Positions 37,154 through 49,189 of a stretch of 64,000 nt of DNA are shown here, piece after piece. Below the pieces are notes generated by a model. It did not search any database. It was not told the DNA's origin and saw only the letters and a list, made by a program, of their open reading frames with translations. The number at the start of each line of letters is the position of its first letter. Position 1 is the stretch's first letter. This DNA comes from Oreocharis arfaki (taxonomy: Eukaryota > Chordata > Aves > Passeriformes > Paramythiidae), in assembly GCA_013398015.1 (NCBI GenBank), contig VZRR01012752.1, positions 434,001 to 498,000 on the forward strand, written 5' to 3'. A program made the translations under genes and the position numbers.

Positions 37154-37645
37154 TGTACTGGCCCCTCTGACGCTCGCTCGGGGTGGCCCGGATCGGGCGG
37201 CGTCAGTGGCCGCTCGCAGCCCTCAGAGGCTGACAGCCCCAGGGAGCACACCCAAGGCCACGCCGCACGCCCTGCAGCTCCGAGAGCAGCAGCTGGCCCA
37301 AGCTACAGGGGGTGAGCAGTGAGCTGGCCGAGGCACAGAAGCAGAAGGAGGGCTGCTGTGTGCTTCTCCGGGTGGTTTATTCGGAGAACAGGAACACGTG
37401 CCGAAGGGGAGCAGGGACAGAAGCCCAAAATTAAGGGGTGACAGGGGTTTTACGCAGGAAAGGATAGAGGCAGAGAAAACTTGAGGAACCAATGNAGGAA
37501 AGTTTTAAACTTATTGGAAAGGGAGAATGGAGGCTTACCATAACTGGAAAAGTATTTTAAACCTAGGCCTCACCCCGCCACTTTTGGTCACAAGTTTGGA
37601 TGTTTTGCTCCTGGTGGAGCTGAGCGACCACCACACCCCTCTACA
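37154..37645 (-). mobile_element. Solo LTR candidate, CpG-rich, minus strand
   Basis: Read on the minus strand the segment begins TGTAGAGGGGTG and ends GGCCAGTACA, giving the TG...CA ends of a retroviral LTR and a length of 492 bases. An AATAAA signal (complement of TTTATT at about 37378-37383) sits about 260 bases in, followed by a pyrimidine-rich, GC-rich U5-like segment. CpG density is far above the surrounding sequence, which suggests a relatively young insertion that has not lost its CpGs. No internal proviral sequence adjoins it, so it would be a solo LTR. Flanking five-base strings match only partly, so a target duplication is not established. An N lies at 37495. Confidence 0.65.
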
Positions 37646-38218
37646 GGATAGAATAGAATATATTTGGGTGTTTTCTGGACTAGGAAAATAAAACATACTT
37701 CAGAAGTATTAGCTAATATTTGTTACTGCTCTTCTTTCCTTAAATACTGTCAGACACAATGTTAGCCAAGGACTATATTAATAATATTTAGGTAGTATTC
37801 AATTTCCTCACTTTGGACAGGGCTTTAGAAAAACAAGAAATTAACAAGCCTTTACATGAGTGCTAGAATATCTGAAGTTTGTTTGTTACATATTTATGGC
37901 AGCAGTTGGCTTTGTGGTTGTCTCATACTATCATCACTCAAAAATTACCTTCTTGGAGAGCTTGGTATCCTTGTCATGAGTGTAAGACAGGAGAGACCCC
38001 CTACAGCTGGACCTTTCCCTCTGCCAAGAAACACACAGTGCTTTTCTGTGCAGTTGCCTGTACTCTTGAAACTTACAGGAACTGTGAGACCTTTCCCACA
38101 AAATCAGAAGTGGCTGAAGGTGGGAGAAGTAGATAGTGTAGGCACACAGGCACACACACATTATAAAGAAGGGATGATGGCCTAAACCTTGTTCCTTCTG
38201 TAATGCAGCCTAAAATGA
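37646..38218. other. Short unique stretch
   Basis: No feature recognised. Overlapping open frames on both strands near 37.9-38.15 kb reflect composition. Confidence 0.5.
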
Positions 38219-38365
38219 ATCATAGAATTGTTTAACTTGGAAAAGACCTTTAAGATTGTAGAGTCCAACTGTAAAACCAGCACTGCCATGTCCAAAACTA
38301 AACCATATCCCTCAGAGTCATTTATTATCTGAAAACTACCTGTCCCATAAGCAGGAGGCACTCCA
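38219..38365 (-). mobile_element. CR1 LINE 3' end fragment, minus strand
   Basis: AATCATAGAATTGTTTAACT and GGAAAAGACCTTTAAGATTG form the complement of the 3' terminus of the second CR1 subfamily. CAGCACTGCCATGTCC and ACTAAACCATATCCCTCAGA continue into the 3' UTR. Resemblance fades near 38365, so fewer than 150 bases remain. Confidence 0.85.
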
Positions 38366-39261
38366 AAAATTTCTTTTGTAACAAATGGTTCAAAACACAC
38401 ACACACAAACTACTGCTCAGAAGTGGATAACAGGATCTGCTCCTTATGACTCTGTTTTATGTTCTTCAGCTGTGTATTGTTATAAACAATAGCAAGAATC
38501 AGAATGGGGATGTAATACGTAATACACAGAACCGCCCTCAGGTGACTTTCAGTCATACTTCAGCCCATGGATCAGGCGACCATAAAGAAGAAAAATGAGC
38601 TCTGTTACATGTCCAGAAGGATGGGCAAGTGAGCAGGCAGCAGCAAACAGAGCAGATAAATTAGATGGTCCAAACATTTGCTGTATTTGTTGCAGATATG
38701 GATCTTCATTTGCTTTTTTGATGAGGTGTTCCAGATTTTGTTCAGATTTCCATCTGCTTTGCCCCCAAGGGACGAAAAGAGTTCTCAAGTCAAACAAAGC
38801 AACAAGTAGTTGCCATAACTGTTCTTTTCCAAAATGAGCAAAAATGTCTCTCTAGAAATGTCTTTGCTCTGCTTCTATACAGAATGAGTGGAACTACAGG
38901 ATATGAAAGGCTTTGAATCTCATGAGAAAAAATGCTGTGCCTCTCCTGAGAAGAAATGCTATGCATTTTACAATTGCATGAAAGGTGAAGGGTCTGGTGT
39001 CACTAGGAAAAGATCTATGAGTCTTATCCTGGTTTAATAAATATGAAATACACAAAAATAATCAATGAAAGGATGACAGGTACGACACTAATATTGCCCC
39101 TCTCTGGTGCAGTAGTGTCCTGCTCACCTTGCTAGAAAACCGAAGTTCCTCATTCAACAAATCTTTACTTCTGCTACTCACAGAATATTCAGTAGAAACA
39201 GGAAAGAAGCATCCCCATTTGAATGCAGTGACCTCCCTGGTACTTTCAATTTCCAGGAAGT
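38366..39261. other. Unique non-coding stretch
   Basis: A short ACAC run adjoins the CR1 end at about 38.4 kb. Otherwise nothing was recognised. Confidence 0.5.
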
Positions 39262-39725
39262 GGGAAAGAACACCACTGAAGTCCAAAGAAGGGCAATGAA
39301 GCTGGTGAAGGGTCTGGAACACAAGTCCTATGAGGAGTGGCTGAGGGAGCTGGAGTTGCTTAGCCTGGAGAGGAGGAGACTCAGGGTGGACTCTACAACT
39401 GCCTGAAAGGAGGGTGTAGTGAGAGGGTTCAGTCTCTTCTCCTAAGTCAGAAGCAATGGGACAAGAGGAAATTGCCTCAAGTTGTTACAGAGGAAGTTTA
39501 AATTGGATATGAGGAACAATTGCTTCACCAAAAGCGTGGTTAGGCAGTGGAATTGGCTGCCCAGGGAAGTGGTAGAGTCACCATCCCTGGAGGTATTTAA
39601 ATGATGTGTAGAAGCAGCACTGAGGGACATGGTTTAGTGGTGGACTTGGTGGTGTTGGGTTTATGGCTGGACTTGATGAACTAAATGTTTTTTCCCAATC
39701 TAAATGATTCTGTGATTCTATGAAC
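39262..39725 (+). mobile_element. CR1 LINE 3' part, plus strand
   Basis: One of the better preserved copies. It starts within the ORF2 C-terminal part: GAAGGGTCTGGAACACAAGT ('KGLEHKSYEE'), then AGCCTGGAGAGGAGGAGACT ('SLERRRLR'), CTACAACTGCCTGAAAGGAG ('YNYLKGG') and TGGAATTGGCTGCCCAGGGA ('WNRLPREVVES'). The 3' UTR carries GGGACATGGTTTAGTGGTGG and ends GATTCTGTGATTCTATGA, which is intact. A deletion of roughly ten codons lies between the 'RRLR' and 'YNYLKGG' blocks. Confidence 0.95.
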
Positions 39726-42209
39726 TGTAAGTGATGCTCCCACAAGTAGAGAAGTTATTAAATCTGAGCCTTCTATATCTGGAGAGTTACTCTAATGACT
39801 GGGAAATTGTACAGGATCAGCACAAGACTGTTGCTATTCTTAAACAATGTGGTTTTTCAGATTAGGTGTTTTTAATAAGGTGGGGGTAAATTCTAATTTT
39901 GCTTAATGGTTTGAAGCTTTCAGGGGTCCTAAAAAAGTAAAATTAGTAAATTTAATAAGCTAAAGAGGTCCTAAATAGTATATCCAGGCAGGGCTTGAGC
40001 ATGAGCAGTTGCTGAGCTGCCTGGGAGAGGTTTTAGGGAAGAACTTTAGTGAATTTTACTAGGTTAAAAATAGCATCTGTGGTGTCAGAGAACACTTCTT
40101 AATTTCAGTTCAGTCTCAGTTAAGGCGGTATTTTGAATCAATAAACTTACATTGGGGTTTTTTTCTTTTTTTTCTTCATCCAAAATAGTCCTATATGGAG
40201 CTACCTCAGATATGTCTCCTAAACTTGGGAATTCAAACCATGTTGCCAAAAAGAAGAAAATGTGATTTGTAATAACTTATGTATTGTGTCATCAGCACAG
40301 TGATACTCTAAAGAGATAACAGAAATCAGTTATTTTATGAAGACAACACTTTGTTTTGCAGAACCCACACCTTCTTGTAGCCAATTAAAGTCCTGCAAAA
40401 ATTGTAAAATAATAAATGTTGCACCTTACCTTCAGTTCTGGCTGAAGGATTTTGGTTGGAGTTCAAAGCAGCCACTGTACAGGTTTCCAAAAGTTCATTT
40501 ATAGACTTGTTAATTCTAAACTCTTAATATTCTATGGTGATCATATATTTCTTTTGAGATCAGAAGCACTATTTCATATTGATGCTTCATGATTTTGTCT
40601 CCAGAGATGAAGGAGTTTGCTTAAGTTTGTCGAATTCAGTTAGGTTCGTAACCCAGACAGAACCAGCTCTGGAAAAACCTTCCTCCACCTTGTGTTCCTT
40701 ATTTAGTAAATAGAACCTGCAGAGTGCACTACTATCTTCTCTGAAATCTTTGGCTTTGTTGGGCTAAGCTGGAAAGTAGATATATAGATCAGATGAACTT
40801 GGAAGAAAAATAAAAAAAGAGCAAGAGAGTTGCTGCTTTTGGAAAGCAACAAAAAGTGTTTTTCAAGCCAAGAAACTCTGCCTGTTAACAGCAGCATTAA
40901 ATATCTGTTGAAGCTTTCTGGAAAGCTTTGCCAACTACTTGTTTTTTGTTTTTTTTGGTTTTTTTTTTTAAATCCTAAGCTTACATTACTTGTCCTCCTA
41001 GAAAAAGTAAGACTGAACAAACAGAAATATAGTGCTGCATACGTGTAGGAAATCTTGCTGTTAATTGAGGTGTCTTTTACATCAGGCAGGTGGTACAGGT
41101 TTAAGTTGTGTCTGTAGCTCATAACACGGTGCAACATGGTTTGTGAATAAGAACCCTTGCAGCTGTAAAACTCTGCGTAGGGTAAATTCCCTGCCAGATA
41201 AGTATTCCTTCACAGATGTCCATGGCTTAGATACACCATCCTTGCATCTGTCCTTTCCTGGATCTAGCCACTGGTCCTTGGTGGCCTCCTCAGTCACCAC
41301 CCATTTACGTATCATCAAAATTAGTGATATGTGTCTCTGTACATATCCACAGCATGTGGACAAAAAAATTTTGATTGGGTCTTAGCTGCACTAAAACTAT
41401 AGACCCCACTTTCCTCCTTCACCTTGTTTATGTGAACATGTTGACACTGAGCTTGCCTTTAAGTGACCTTTTAGAAATAGTCTGTAACATCCAGGGATCC
41501 CTGGATGCTGCTTGACAGTAAAAAGCTTAGAGAAAATAAGCCCTATTTCCATGCTAATAACCCTGGGAATAAAATGCACCACGACAATGTCAAGTGTCCT
41601 GCTGGTTGATGTAACGTCAGAAAGACTTTTTCTAAATTCAAAAGGACAAAAAAGCAGTGTTAGGAGAAGCCATAAGTATAGAATGGTCTTTCAAACCTTA
41701 CATCTGCATATCCAATCCACAGAACATCTGCAAGTGCCCGGTACAAACCTAGAAGGAATATTTCATTTAACTGAGGCTTGTATATTACTGTGCATAGCTA
41801 TTCTAAAAGCACGTCTGCAGGCAGTTCCATCCTGCATGGGAAATTCTTACTGACAGCTGAAGAAAAATGGATTTGAAAAGATCATGTAACTTTACACATA
41901 ATCATAGTGGGAGCAAGCACATGCTAAAAGAATAGCTCAATGCTACAGTCTTCTGATGGCAATAAATTCAGAAAAGTTCTGTAACATGAGGTGCAGTATT
42001 AGTCCCTTAGTAATGTTCCATTTTTGTTTCTTGGCAGTTACATATGTCTATGCCGATCTGCTCTTAAAAAGCAGTTTTAAAATCATACAAAACAGAACCA
42101 AGCAGGCGGTGATTCAAAGGTGTTTTGAGTAATTTATAGATTAGATGTGCCTGCAGTTACGGCCGTGAGGCAAAGCTCTTTCTAGTCATTTAGCAAGGCT
42201 TTTATGCAT
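39726..42209. other. Unique non-coding stretch
   Basis: No interspersed repeat was recognised. A T-rich tract lies at about 40.93-40.97 kb. Frames of 144 (minus, 40703-41137) and 113 codons (plus, 41512-41853) have no recognisable domain and are taken as chance. Confidence 0.45.
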
Positions 42210-42537
42210 AAAATCATAGCATCATATAATGGGCTTAGTTGGAAGAGATCTTAAAGATCATCTAGTTCCAACCCCCTGTCACAGGCAGGGACACCTTCCG
42301 CTAGACCAGGTTGCCCAAGGACTCATCCACCCAGCCTGGAACATTTTCAGGGATGGGGCGTCCACAACTTCTCTGGGCAACCTGTGCCAGCACTCCACCA
42401 TCCTCACAGTAAAGAATTTCTTCCTAATATCTAACCTAAATCTACCCTCTTCCAGCTTAAAGCCATTGTCCCTTGTTGTACCACTGCATGCCCTCGCAAA
42501 AAGCCCCTCTCCAGCCTTCCTGCAAGCCCCTTTTTCA
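42210..42537 (-). mobile_element. CR1 LINE 3' part, minus strand
   Basis: AGATCATCTAGTTCCAACCC, then CACAACTTCTCTGGGCAACC, GTAAAGAATTTCTTCCTAAT and CTTAAAGCCATTGTCCCTTG are complements of CR1 3' UTR and ORF2 C-terminus, in the normal order. The terminus is slightly altered (ATCATAGCATCATATAATGG). It belongs to the first subfamily and is 5'-truncated near 42537. Confidence 0.93.
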
Positions 42538-44584
42538 TGCTTAAATCAACCTTTCAAAACTAGAAGCCGAAAAGACACATAAACCAACTTCAAGAAACCT
42601 AAGTCCTCAGTCTCTGCTTATGAATCAGCTTAGTACCAAAGACTTTTTAATGGGGAATGACTCATGAGAAATCTATAAGGACTGACTTCACTGGCTTAGA
42701 AATGTAGATGTAAGTGAGAGCCAGGAAGCCCACGGACTGTCTGCATGCTTTAAAAATTGAGTCAGCAGTCTCTGATAAGATGACTGTATGTCATGAAATT
42801 TCAGGCTTTGATCTGTAGCCTTGTGAATGGATTTCCTTCTCTCCACTCCCTGGATATTAACTCCAAGATGCAAGCTACATATCTGTAGCATGAGCCAGTG
42901 GAAAGTTGAGTGAAGAGTAGAAGGAAAGGAGGACTGAGATGCCTCAAGTTTTAGGATTTCTAATGCAGCTCTTGGTTTGACTAATCTTACCACAACTCAT
43001 TCTTCTTTTTAAGAAATCAAATTCCCAAAGATGTTGTCTTCCTTCCTCAGCTGACTTCTCTCTCATTGGTAGAAAATCACATTAAAAGAAAAAGTTCTGC
43101 CTTTGAATTAAACTCTTTCTAAGTGTTGTGAAATTCTGGCAGCAGCATCTTGGACTTAAGAGCCACTTTGGAAGAGTAAATATTTTCCTTTTGTAAAGTG
43201 CAGGATTGCACCAGTCTTAGAGGTATGAAGGCTTTCAGGAAGCTGGTCCTTACTGCAGTAGAATCAGCAGGAATTGCAGTCTTGCTTGCCTTTCAGCCAG
43301 GTTAACCTTTGTGGTGTATGTAATTAATTTTAAATATTGCAAATGTAGTGAAACATATGAGAACAGGAGTCCAACAGAGTTTTTTACAGTCCTGAATCCT
43401 TTGACATTTTCCATAATGATATATTTTAGGCAAGAATGTCATGGTAGCAATGCTAAGAGTAAAGTGCTCTGTTAAATCAGTGCCTATATATATTTTGTGT
43501 TGGCTGAAAAAAGGCATTTCATTTATATGAAGAAATACACTTAGAGATACTCAAGTCTTTCGCTTTCCTGAAACTGAAACTCCTAAATATGAATGCCTCT
43601 GCTTGACTGATTGCAGTAGGCTTCCGTTCAGGCTTTGTGCAAAGGCAATTTTTCTAGGAAATACCTCTTAAAGGAGCAGTGGTAGAATGCTGACTAGATA
43701 TGTCTTCTGCTCCTGTGTGCTACGGTACTGATTTAAGCTCCTTTGAAAACGCCATGCTAGGGAATTTGGGGAACTAGGGAACCAATACTGGTGAGGCAGG
43801 ATGAGACAGGCCTTGCTGTAACACTTCCTTGAAAACTAGGAATCTACAAGGAGCCTTGAAGCTCCTTTGTAAATATCAGCCTCAGTCTTTCAAGTCACAA
43901 GATATTTACTTGTGTTTTTTAGAGAACAATAAAGATGCTATGTATCCCATCTTCCTTGAGCCTGTATGTCTGCCCTAGCTCTTATAACACACATGCTTTT
44001 CTACTCTTGACAATTTTGTTTACCTTTGGTGTTCAATTAGATGGATCTATGGGTTAAAGGTGTCAAACTTCATGTGATCCAGTGGATGGGATTCCTGTTG
44101 TTTCGCTGCACACACACACAGCTGAAAATTTAAATATTTGCATTTGGCCATCTTGCTTAGACTGCCCTTACTGTCTACGGGAAGCAGAAGTATATTATTC
44201 TGCCTACTTGCACTGGACATTTTAGGCAGAAATGATTCACTCCTTTTAAGGGCATCTCTCTCTGTTGTAGATAACTACGCTGCCAGTTTAATTGTTCATC
44301 TATCCTATGTAGTATATGCATGTTTGTTATACCCTGCCTCTGGGTATGTATTCTTTTTCCTTTTAATGATGGATTTTCTTCCTCTAGTCTCTGGCAACAG
44401 TGGGGTTTTTTTTGTTTACAGAGCTTGCCAAACATATTTTAGTGTAATCTATTGTATAAAATGGGGTCTCGTCAATATGAAAGTGTTTTCCCTGGGACAG
44501 ACTGTTGTAAACTGAGCAAAACTGTGAGGTTCTTTCCAGCTGCCAACCACTTGAAATTTCAGGTTCAAAAGCAACGTTTTTTTT
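42538..44584. other. Unique non-coding stretch
   Basis: A hydrophobic 125-codon plus-strand frame (44138-44515) overlaps T-rich DNA and has no recognisable relative. A (CA)6 run lies at 44109-44120. No repeat was recognised. Confidence 0.45.
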
Positions 44585-45050
44585 CAAGAAGAGCAAGAAG
44601 GAGTACCTGAGAAACTACAGTCCTGTCCATCTCACTTCAGTGCCTGGTAAAATCATGGAAAAGATTATTCTGGGAATGTTTTGAAAAACACCTGGAGGAA
44701 AAGGCAGTCATCATTCACAGCCAGCACAGCTTTGTGAGGGGAAAGCAGTGCTTGTTGAATCTGATTTCTTTCTATGACAGGGTAACCCACCTGCTTCATA
44801 TTGCAAAGCCAGTTGATGTAATCTGCTTGAACTTCAGCAAAGCTTTTGATACCTTCTCTCACGATATCCTTCTGGACAAAATGTCCAGCCCACAGCTGGA
44901 TAAACACATCATTGGATGGCTGAGCAACTGGCTCACGGCCTGGGCACAAAGGATTAGAGTGAAAGGGGTGGCATCAGGCTGATGACCTGTCGCTAGTGGG
45001 GCTCCACAGGGCTTCATCCTTGGCCCAACATCTTCATTAATGATGGCTGA
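44585..45050 (+). mobile_element. CR1 LINE internal fragment (RT domain)
   Basis: Unlike the other CR1 pieces this one lacks the 3' end and instead carries the middle of ORF2. It opens at the block encoding NYSPVHLTSVPGKIMEKII, passes through the fingers/palm part of the reverse transcriptase, and stops within the 'GPQ...LFNIFIND' block at about 45046. Absence of a 3' terminus means it was cut by later deletion or rearrangement rather than only 5'-truncated. Confidence 0.9.
44602..44982 (+). pseudogene. CR1 reverse transcriptase fragment
   Basis: Two overlapping frames are needed. The first covers the NYSPVHLTS block, and a one-base shift near 44.69 kb leads into the frame at 44734-44982. 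That second frame includes the HSFVRGKQCLLNLI block and LNFSKAFDTFSHDILLDKM, the palm motif A of non-LTR reverse transcriptases. The first aspartate of motif A, a metal ligand, is asparagine here. The frame then shows WLSNWLTAWAQRI and ends at TGA just after the VASG block, so motif C is out of frame. It is inactive. Confidence 0.85.
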
Positions 45051-45794
45051 TAACGGCAGTTCTATCTGATGGTTTCTTTGTCATATGCAGAGGTTGTATT
45101 CTGAGATTGTGTTAATGATTAAAATACATTGAAAATCAATGACCTGACCCTAGATTCTAGGGCTTGTGAAATATATATTCTACCTCTTATGGCCTTGTTT
45201 AAAATAATCTCCAAGGCAGTATTCTTGATCATCATTTCAAGGTATCTGCATTCACAGTTCTGCACCCCTTGTAGGAAATAAAGCGGTTCTGCACCTTGAC
45301 CAGTCTGAAGTCTGATTCTAAGAACAGTTCTTCATAGACAGTAGGCAGCTGGATTAGCAAGGAACCAGTCATGACTTAACAGTGCCCTTACACTTCCTGA
45401 GGGTTCCTCTTGAACCAAATAACGGGCTAATAGTTTCTAACTCAAAGCAATATAGATAGAAAGAGAGGCTCTATGTTTATTAATTACTTCATCAAGGAGG
45501 ACGTCAGGATAGAACAAGGAGAAAAATGAGAGGGATACTGTGAATCACTCCTTTGTGCTGCTTTAGACCTATTTAGTAAATAATATGGGTAATTTTTCTA
45601 TGGAAAATGAATAATTAATATTACTGACTGTAGTTGAAAGCATAGAAAAGTGTGATGGCAGGAATATTGCTGTGATCATGAGGGAACAGTTATTTTTTAG
45701 AATCTGTAAGTTTGTTCATAAGCTGACTTGGCTTGTCATTTCAGCCTCACGGCAGCTGTAATAATTAATTTACACCCATTGTGTGTATTTGTAG
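45051..45794. other. Unique non-coding stretch
   Basis: Nothing recognised upstream of the exon-like segment. Confidence 0.5.
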
Positions 45795-45901
45795 ATAGGA
45801 CTAAGTGGACTGTGGAGCAGCGGACATGCAGTGTCATGAGGCAGGTCCTCGAGTGGATTTTGTTTTACCCAACTTTCCGTTCCTCGCTTACATCAGCACA
45901 T
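45795..45901 (+). other. Exon-like segment, function unknown
   Basis: A 107-base block is bordered by an acceptor-like TTGTGTGTATTTGTAG ending at 45794 and a donor-like GTAAGA at 45902-45907. Its frame is open and begins RTKWTVEQRTCSVMRQVLEW. Read with these borders the exon would start in phase 1 and end in phase 0. It contains several CpGs, which are scarce around it. The frame also stays open outside the predicted borders (45728-45946), so openness alone is not evidence of splicing. I recognise no protein family. It could be an exon of an unannotated or lineage-specific transcript, or chance. Confidence 0.22.
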
Positions 45902-48900
45902 GTAAGAGTGTTGGAAAGACACTTACAAAGAGTTCCTAATATCTAAGGTTCTGAAAAAACTTGTGGTCTTCTCCAGAGACTGCTTCTGTTTTGTGTACAC
46001 TCCTGATTCCTCTCCTACGTCTAGATCTGGTAAATCACTTTCAGAAACTGGTCTTGCCATGGATTGCCTTCGAGAAGTACATATTTGATTAGAGTAGTAT
46101 CATATATATCATAAAAGATACTAATGAAAGTCATTCTGAGAGCCGTTCCAGTTCACCCATTGGGTTCAAAAGCTCAAACTACTCATGTTCAATTAATGTT
46201 CAACTCATATGCAAATTTTCACTTGAATGCATAAAAATTGTGAAAGAAATTAGTAATTATATTCTCTTCAAAAGACTATTTCCACGCACATTCGCACACA
46301 ATATGTATAAAACATCAGAATAACAACATATGAGATTCCTAATAACATTAAATTATAGAATTCTTTATGCATGGCATTTTTCCTATGTGAAGATGAATTT
46401 AAATTAATGTTATATTCAATTTAAATAAAGAAATTCTTTAACATGTTCTTTTATCTCTAATTTTCATTAGTAAGCATTTTAGGTTGCCCAGACTTTTGCA
46501 AATAATAAGTAGCAGCTAATTTATTTAGTTAAAAGCTGTGACTAGATTGATTTTCAACATTGGAAATTAATATTAGAAACTCAAGCACAACGTTCAAGGA
46601 ATATATCAAAAGATGGTATACATATGTGTTATTTTAATTTTGTTTCATTTGAGGATAGATGGTGTTTTGGAGTCTGCTTCTCACAAAATATACACCTGTA
46701 TTTAAATGTAATCTACATAAAAACTTTACAGGTCCCATCTTTATGTTAGAGGTACATCTTCCATGTAGAGACGTACATGTAGGCTTCTTGATTAAAAGAC
46801 TCCATGGATACCTAAATTAGTTCCCAAAATCTGCATTCTTTCCAAATTGGGTTTGCAAAAGACTGTTAGCTTAATTATTGATGCAATGCATGAGACAATT
46901 TTCCCTTAAATAAGTTAGTTTTGATGTTCTAGTGTTAAAATTTAGTGAACAAAAAAGTACCCTCCAATCTTGCAATACTGGTGAGCTGAAGGTTATCAGG
47001 GTAGGGTGTGAAGGCAGCAGAAGGCACAAGAACTATTTCACTCTTTCCAGAATCAGAATTATTTTGAATCCCCAAACACAAGCAGCACAGAGGATGCAGA
47101 AAAGACTCCCCAGAAAATCATGGTCAAGCACCTATGGGGATGTGTTTCAGACAGGCTTTTGAAACAAAGCAATTATTTTAAGGAAGAAAAAGATACTGCA
47201 CTTACTGAATGTTAAAAGGATTGAAGGACGATCAGGTAAGAAATTTTCTGAACATTTTGAAAAGAACCTACTCTTTCTTTAGGAAAATATTTACACTGGC
47301 TTAGGAGTTAGGTGTTTTAAGTTTAAATTGCATCTCTGTGGTATGTTTAGTAACTATAACAAAGTGATTTCTTGGCACTAGTTTGGCCTTCAATCTGATG
47401 GCTTAGCTAAGTGCATGCTAATAAAAATATTTATTCTTTGGTACAGATGAACTTTTAGAAAGATATTTTTAAACTAGGTGAAGATATGCTAACTACACAG
47501 TTACACATGCAGCTGTTTGCTGTCCTAAATGCCAGTAAATCTTTTATCTCACCTTTTCCCCCTGTCTCAATTTGCAGACAATTTTTCAAGGAATGATGGT
47601 CTGTCATATTGATCTATACTGGAATCTGAAACAGAGTGAATCAATGCTGTTACACACAGAAGACCTAAATACAAGTGAGACATATAGAGAAAGCAATGCC
47701 TGGAAACCAGAGACATGATTATTACTTTGCAGGTTAACATAGGGAGGATAAAGGGATGAAGGGTGAACGCAAGCTGAAACCAAACAGGTGAACACATCGG
47801 ACTTAAATATTTTACTCAGTCTCTTAAGAGCCTAAAAGAAGAAACAGACTTAAACAGCAGTCAGCTGCAATTTTATCACCCCATTCAGCTGAACAGGATT
47901 CTCAGATGTCGAACAATGAGAGGTTTATGTGTGCTTGAGTTCACAGTAAGTGTTTTTGAGAAGGCCTGCAGCCCTACTAGGTTTTTCAGAGACTGAATTT
48001 AGTTGCTTAAGCTGGGGAGGATGATCATTGAAGACCCTTGCTGAGTTGCTCGGGTGAGCTAAAGCCTACACCTGTAGGGCCAGCACTTTGTTATCTGGCT
48101 CTGTAGATGCTGCCTCTGTTTGCAGTGAAAGGTTCCTCGCCTCTTCCTCTCCTGAGGGAAAACCAGCGTAGGTAGGGATGGCGATGTTTAGACTTTTCGT
48201 ATCAAACCTTAGTGGCTAGAATTAGTAATGGAGATTTTAATAACCACTCTTCTATGGAATTTATTTGGTTTGGCTTCCATTTCTTTTAACAAGTATGACA
48301 TTTTAAGCATTTTTTAACCCCCCAATGCACTGCTTTTCCAGTCAGCATAGGTGTGAAACCTGGAACACAAAAACAAAGAGGCTGCAACATTATGAACAAG
48401 TAAGAAAGAAATATATGCTCTGTGTCATTATGGTTTCAATGTCAAATCAAACTCTCTCTAGACTATTCTTTCACATCAAACCAGAGGATGACTGGAGAGA
48501 TGCAAAAGAAACGCAGTTCTCTTTGTCAGCCCTGGTGAGGAGACACAGCTTTGTTCACATGTTTTGGCTGATACTTTGAGCTTCTTCTGCTGACGTAACC
48601 AAATTTCAAAGAATAAAATCCTAAGCAAAGTCAGAACATCAGAGTAAGAGTAGAATGTGTCACTTTGTACCTCCTAACAAAGCAAATACTCTCTGGTAAG
48701 ACCAGTAAGACTGGTAATGACATTTTTACACACCATCCAGGCTTTAATCCGCAAGAAAGGCTGTGTAAGTAACACAACTTCAGACACTGAAAAAGAATAA
48801 AGACTTTTCCTTGCTCTCCATATATCCTCCTCTCCCTTTTACAAAGTTAGCAGGAGAGTAGCAACTAACAAGCAAACAGTCTTTGCAGTGCTAGGCAGCA

Positions 48901-49189
48901 CAGAGATCTCCAGGTTACAGCCCGTGCTTTTCTTCTTTGAAGTGAACATAACTGCTGCAATTCATGCTGGCTGAAGAGCAGTGTTTCTGTCAGGTCAAGC
49001 AGCTCAGATGTACAATTTGTGTGTACATCACAACATCTAGTTCCTGGAATTATGCTTCTTCCAGAATTAAATGTGAGATGAAACCATGCTTATATACCTC
49101 ATTTGGGGAATCTTCTTCACTTGAAGTAGATGGAAAATGGGAAGCAGAAGCAGAGCTTCAGAAAGCAAAATTAGGTGTCCAGTGAGCTG
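45902..49189. other. Unique non-coding stretch, AT-rich
   Basis: No repeat or gene was recognised. The 46.1-46.6 kb part is very AT-rich with an ATGCAAAT octamer at 46209-46216 and several TTAATT motifs. Confidence 0.5.

Noticed and set aside
37154..37645. CpG-island promoter of a gene
   Set aside because: TG/CA ends, an internal AATAAA and a length near 500 bases fit an LTR better, and no exon follows in either direction. Not fully excluded.
40703..41137. 144-codon minus-strand frame
   Set aside because: Contains low-complexity Lys/Phe stretches caused by poly-T/poly-A tracts. No recognisable domain.
44138..44515. Hydrophobic 125-codon frame as a membrane protein
   Set aside because: Hydrophobicity is explained by T-rich DNA read in one frame. 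No family resemblance and no transcript signals.
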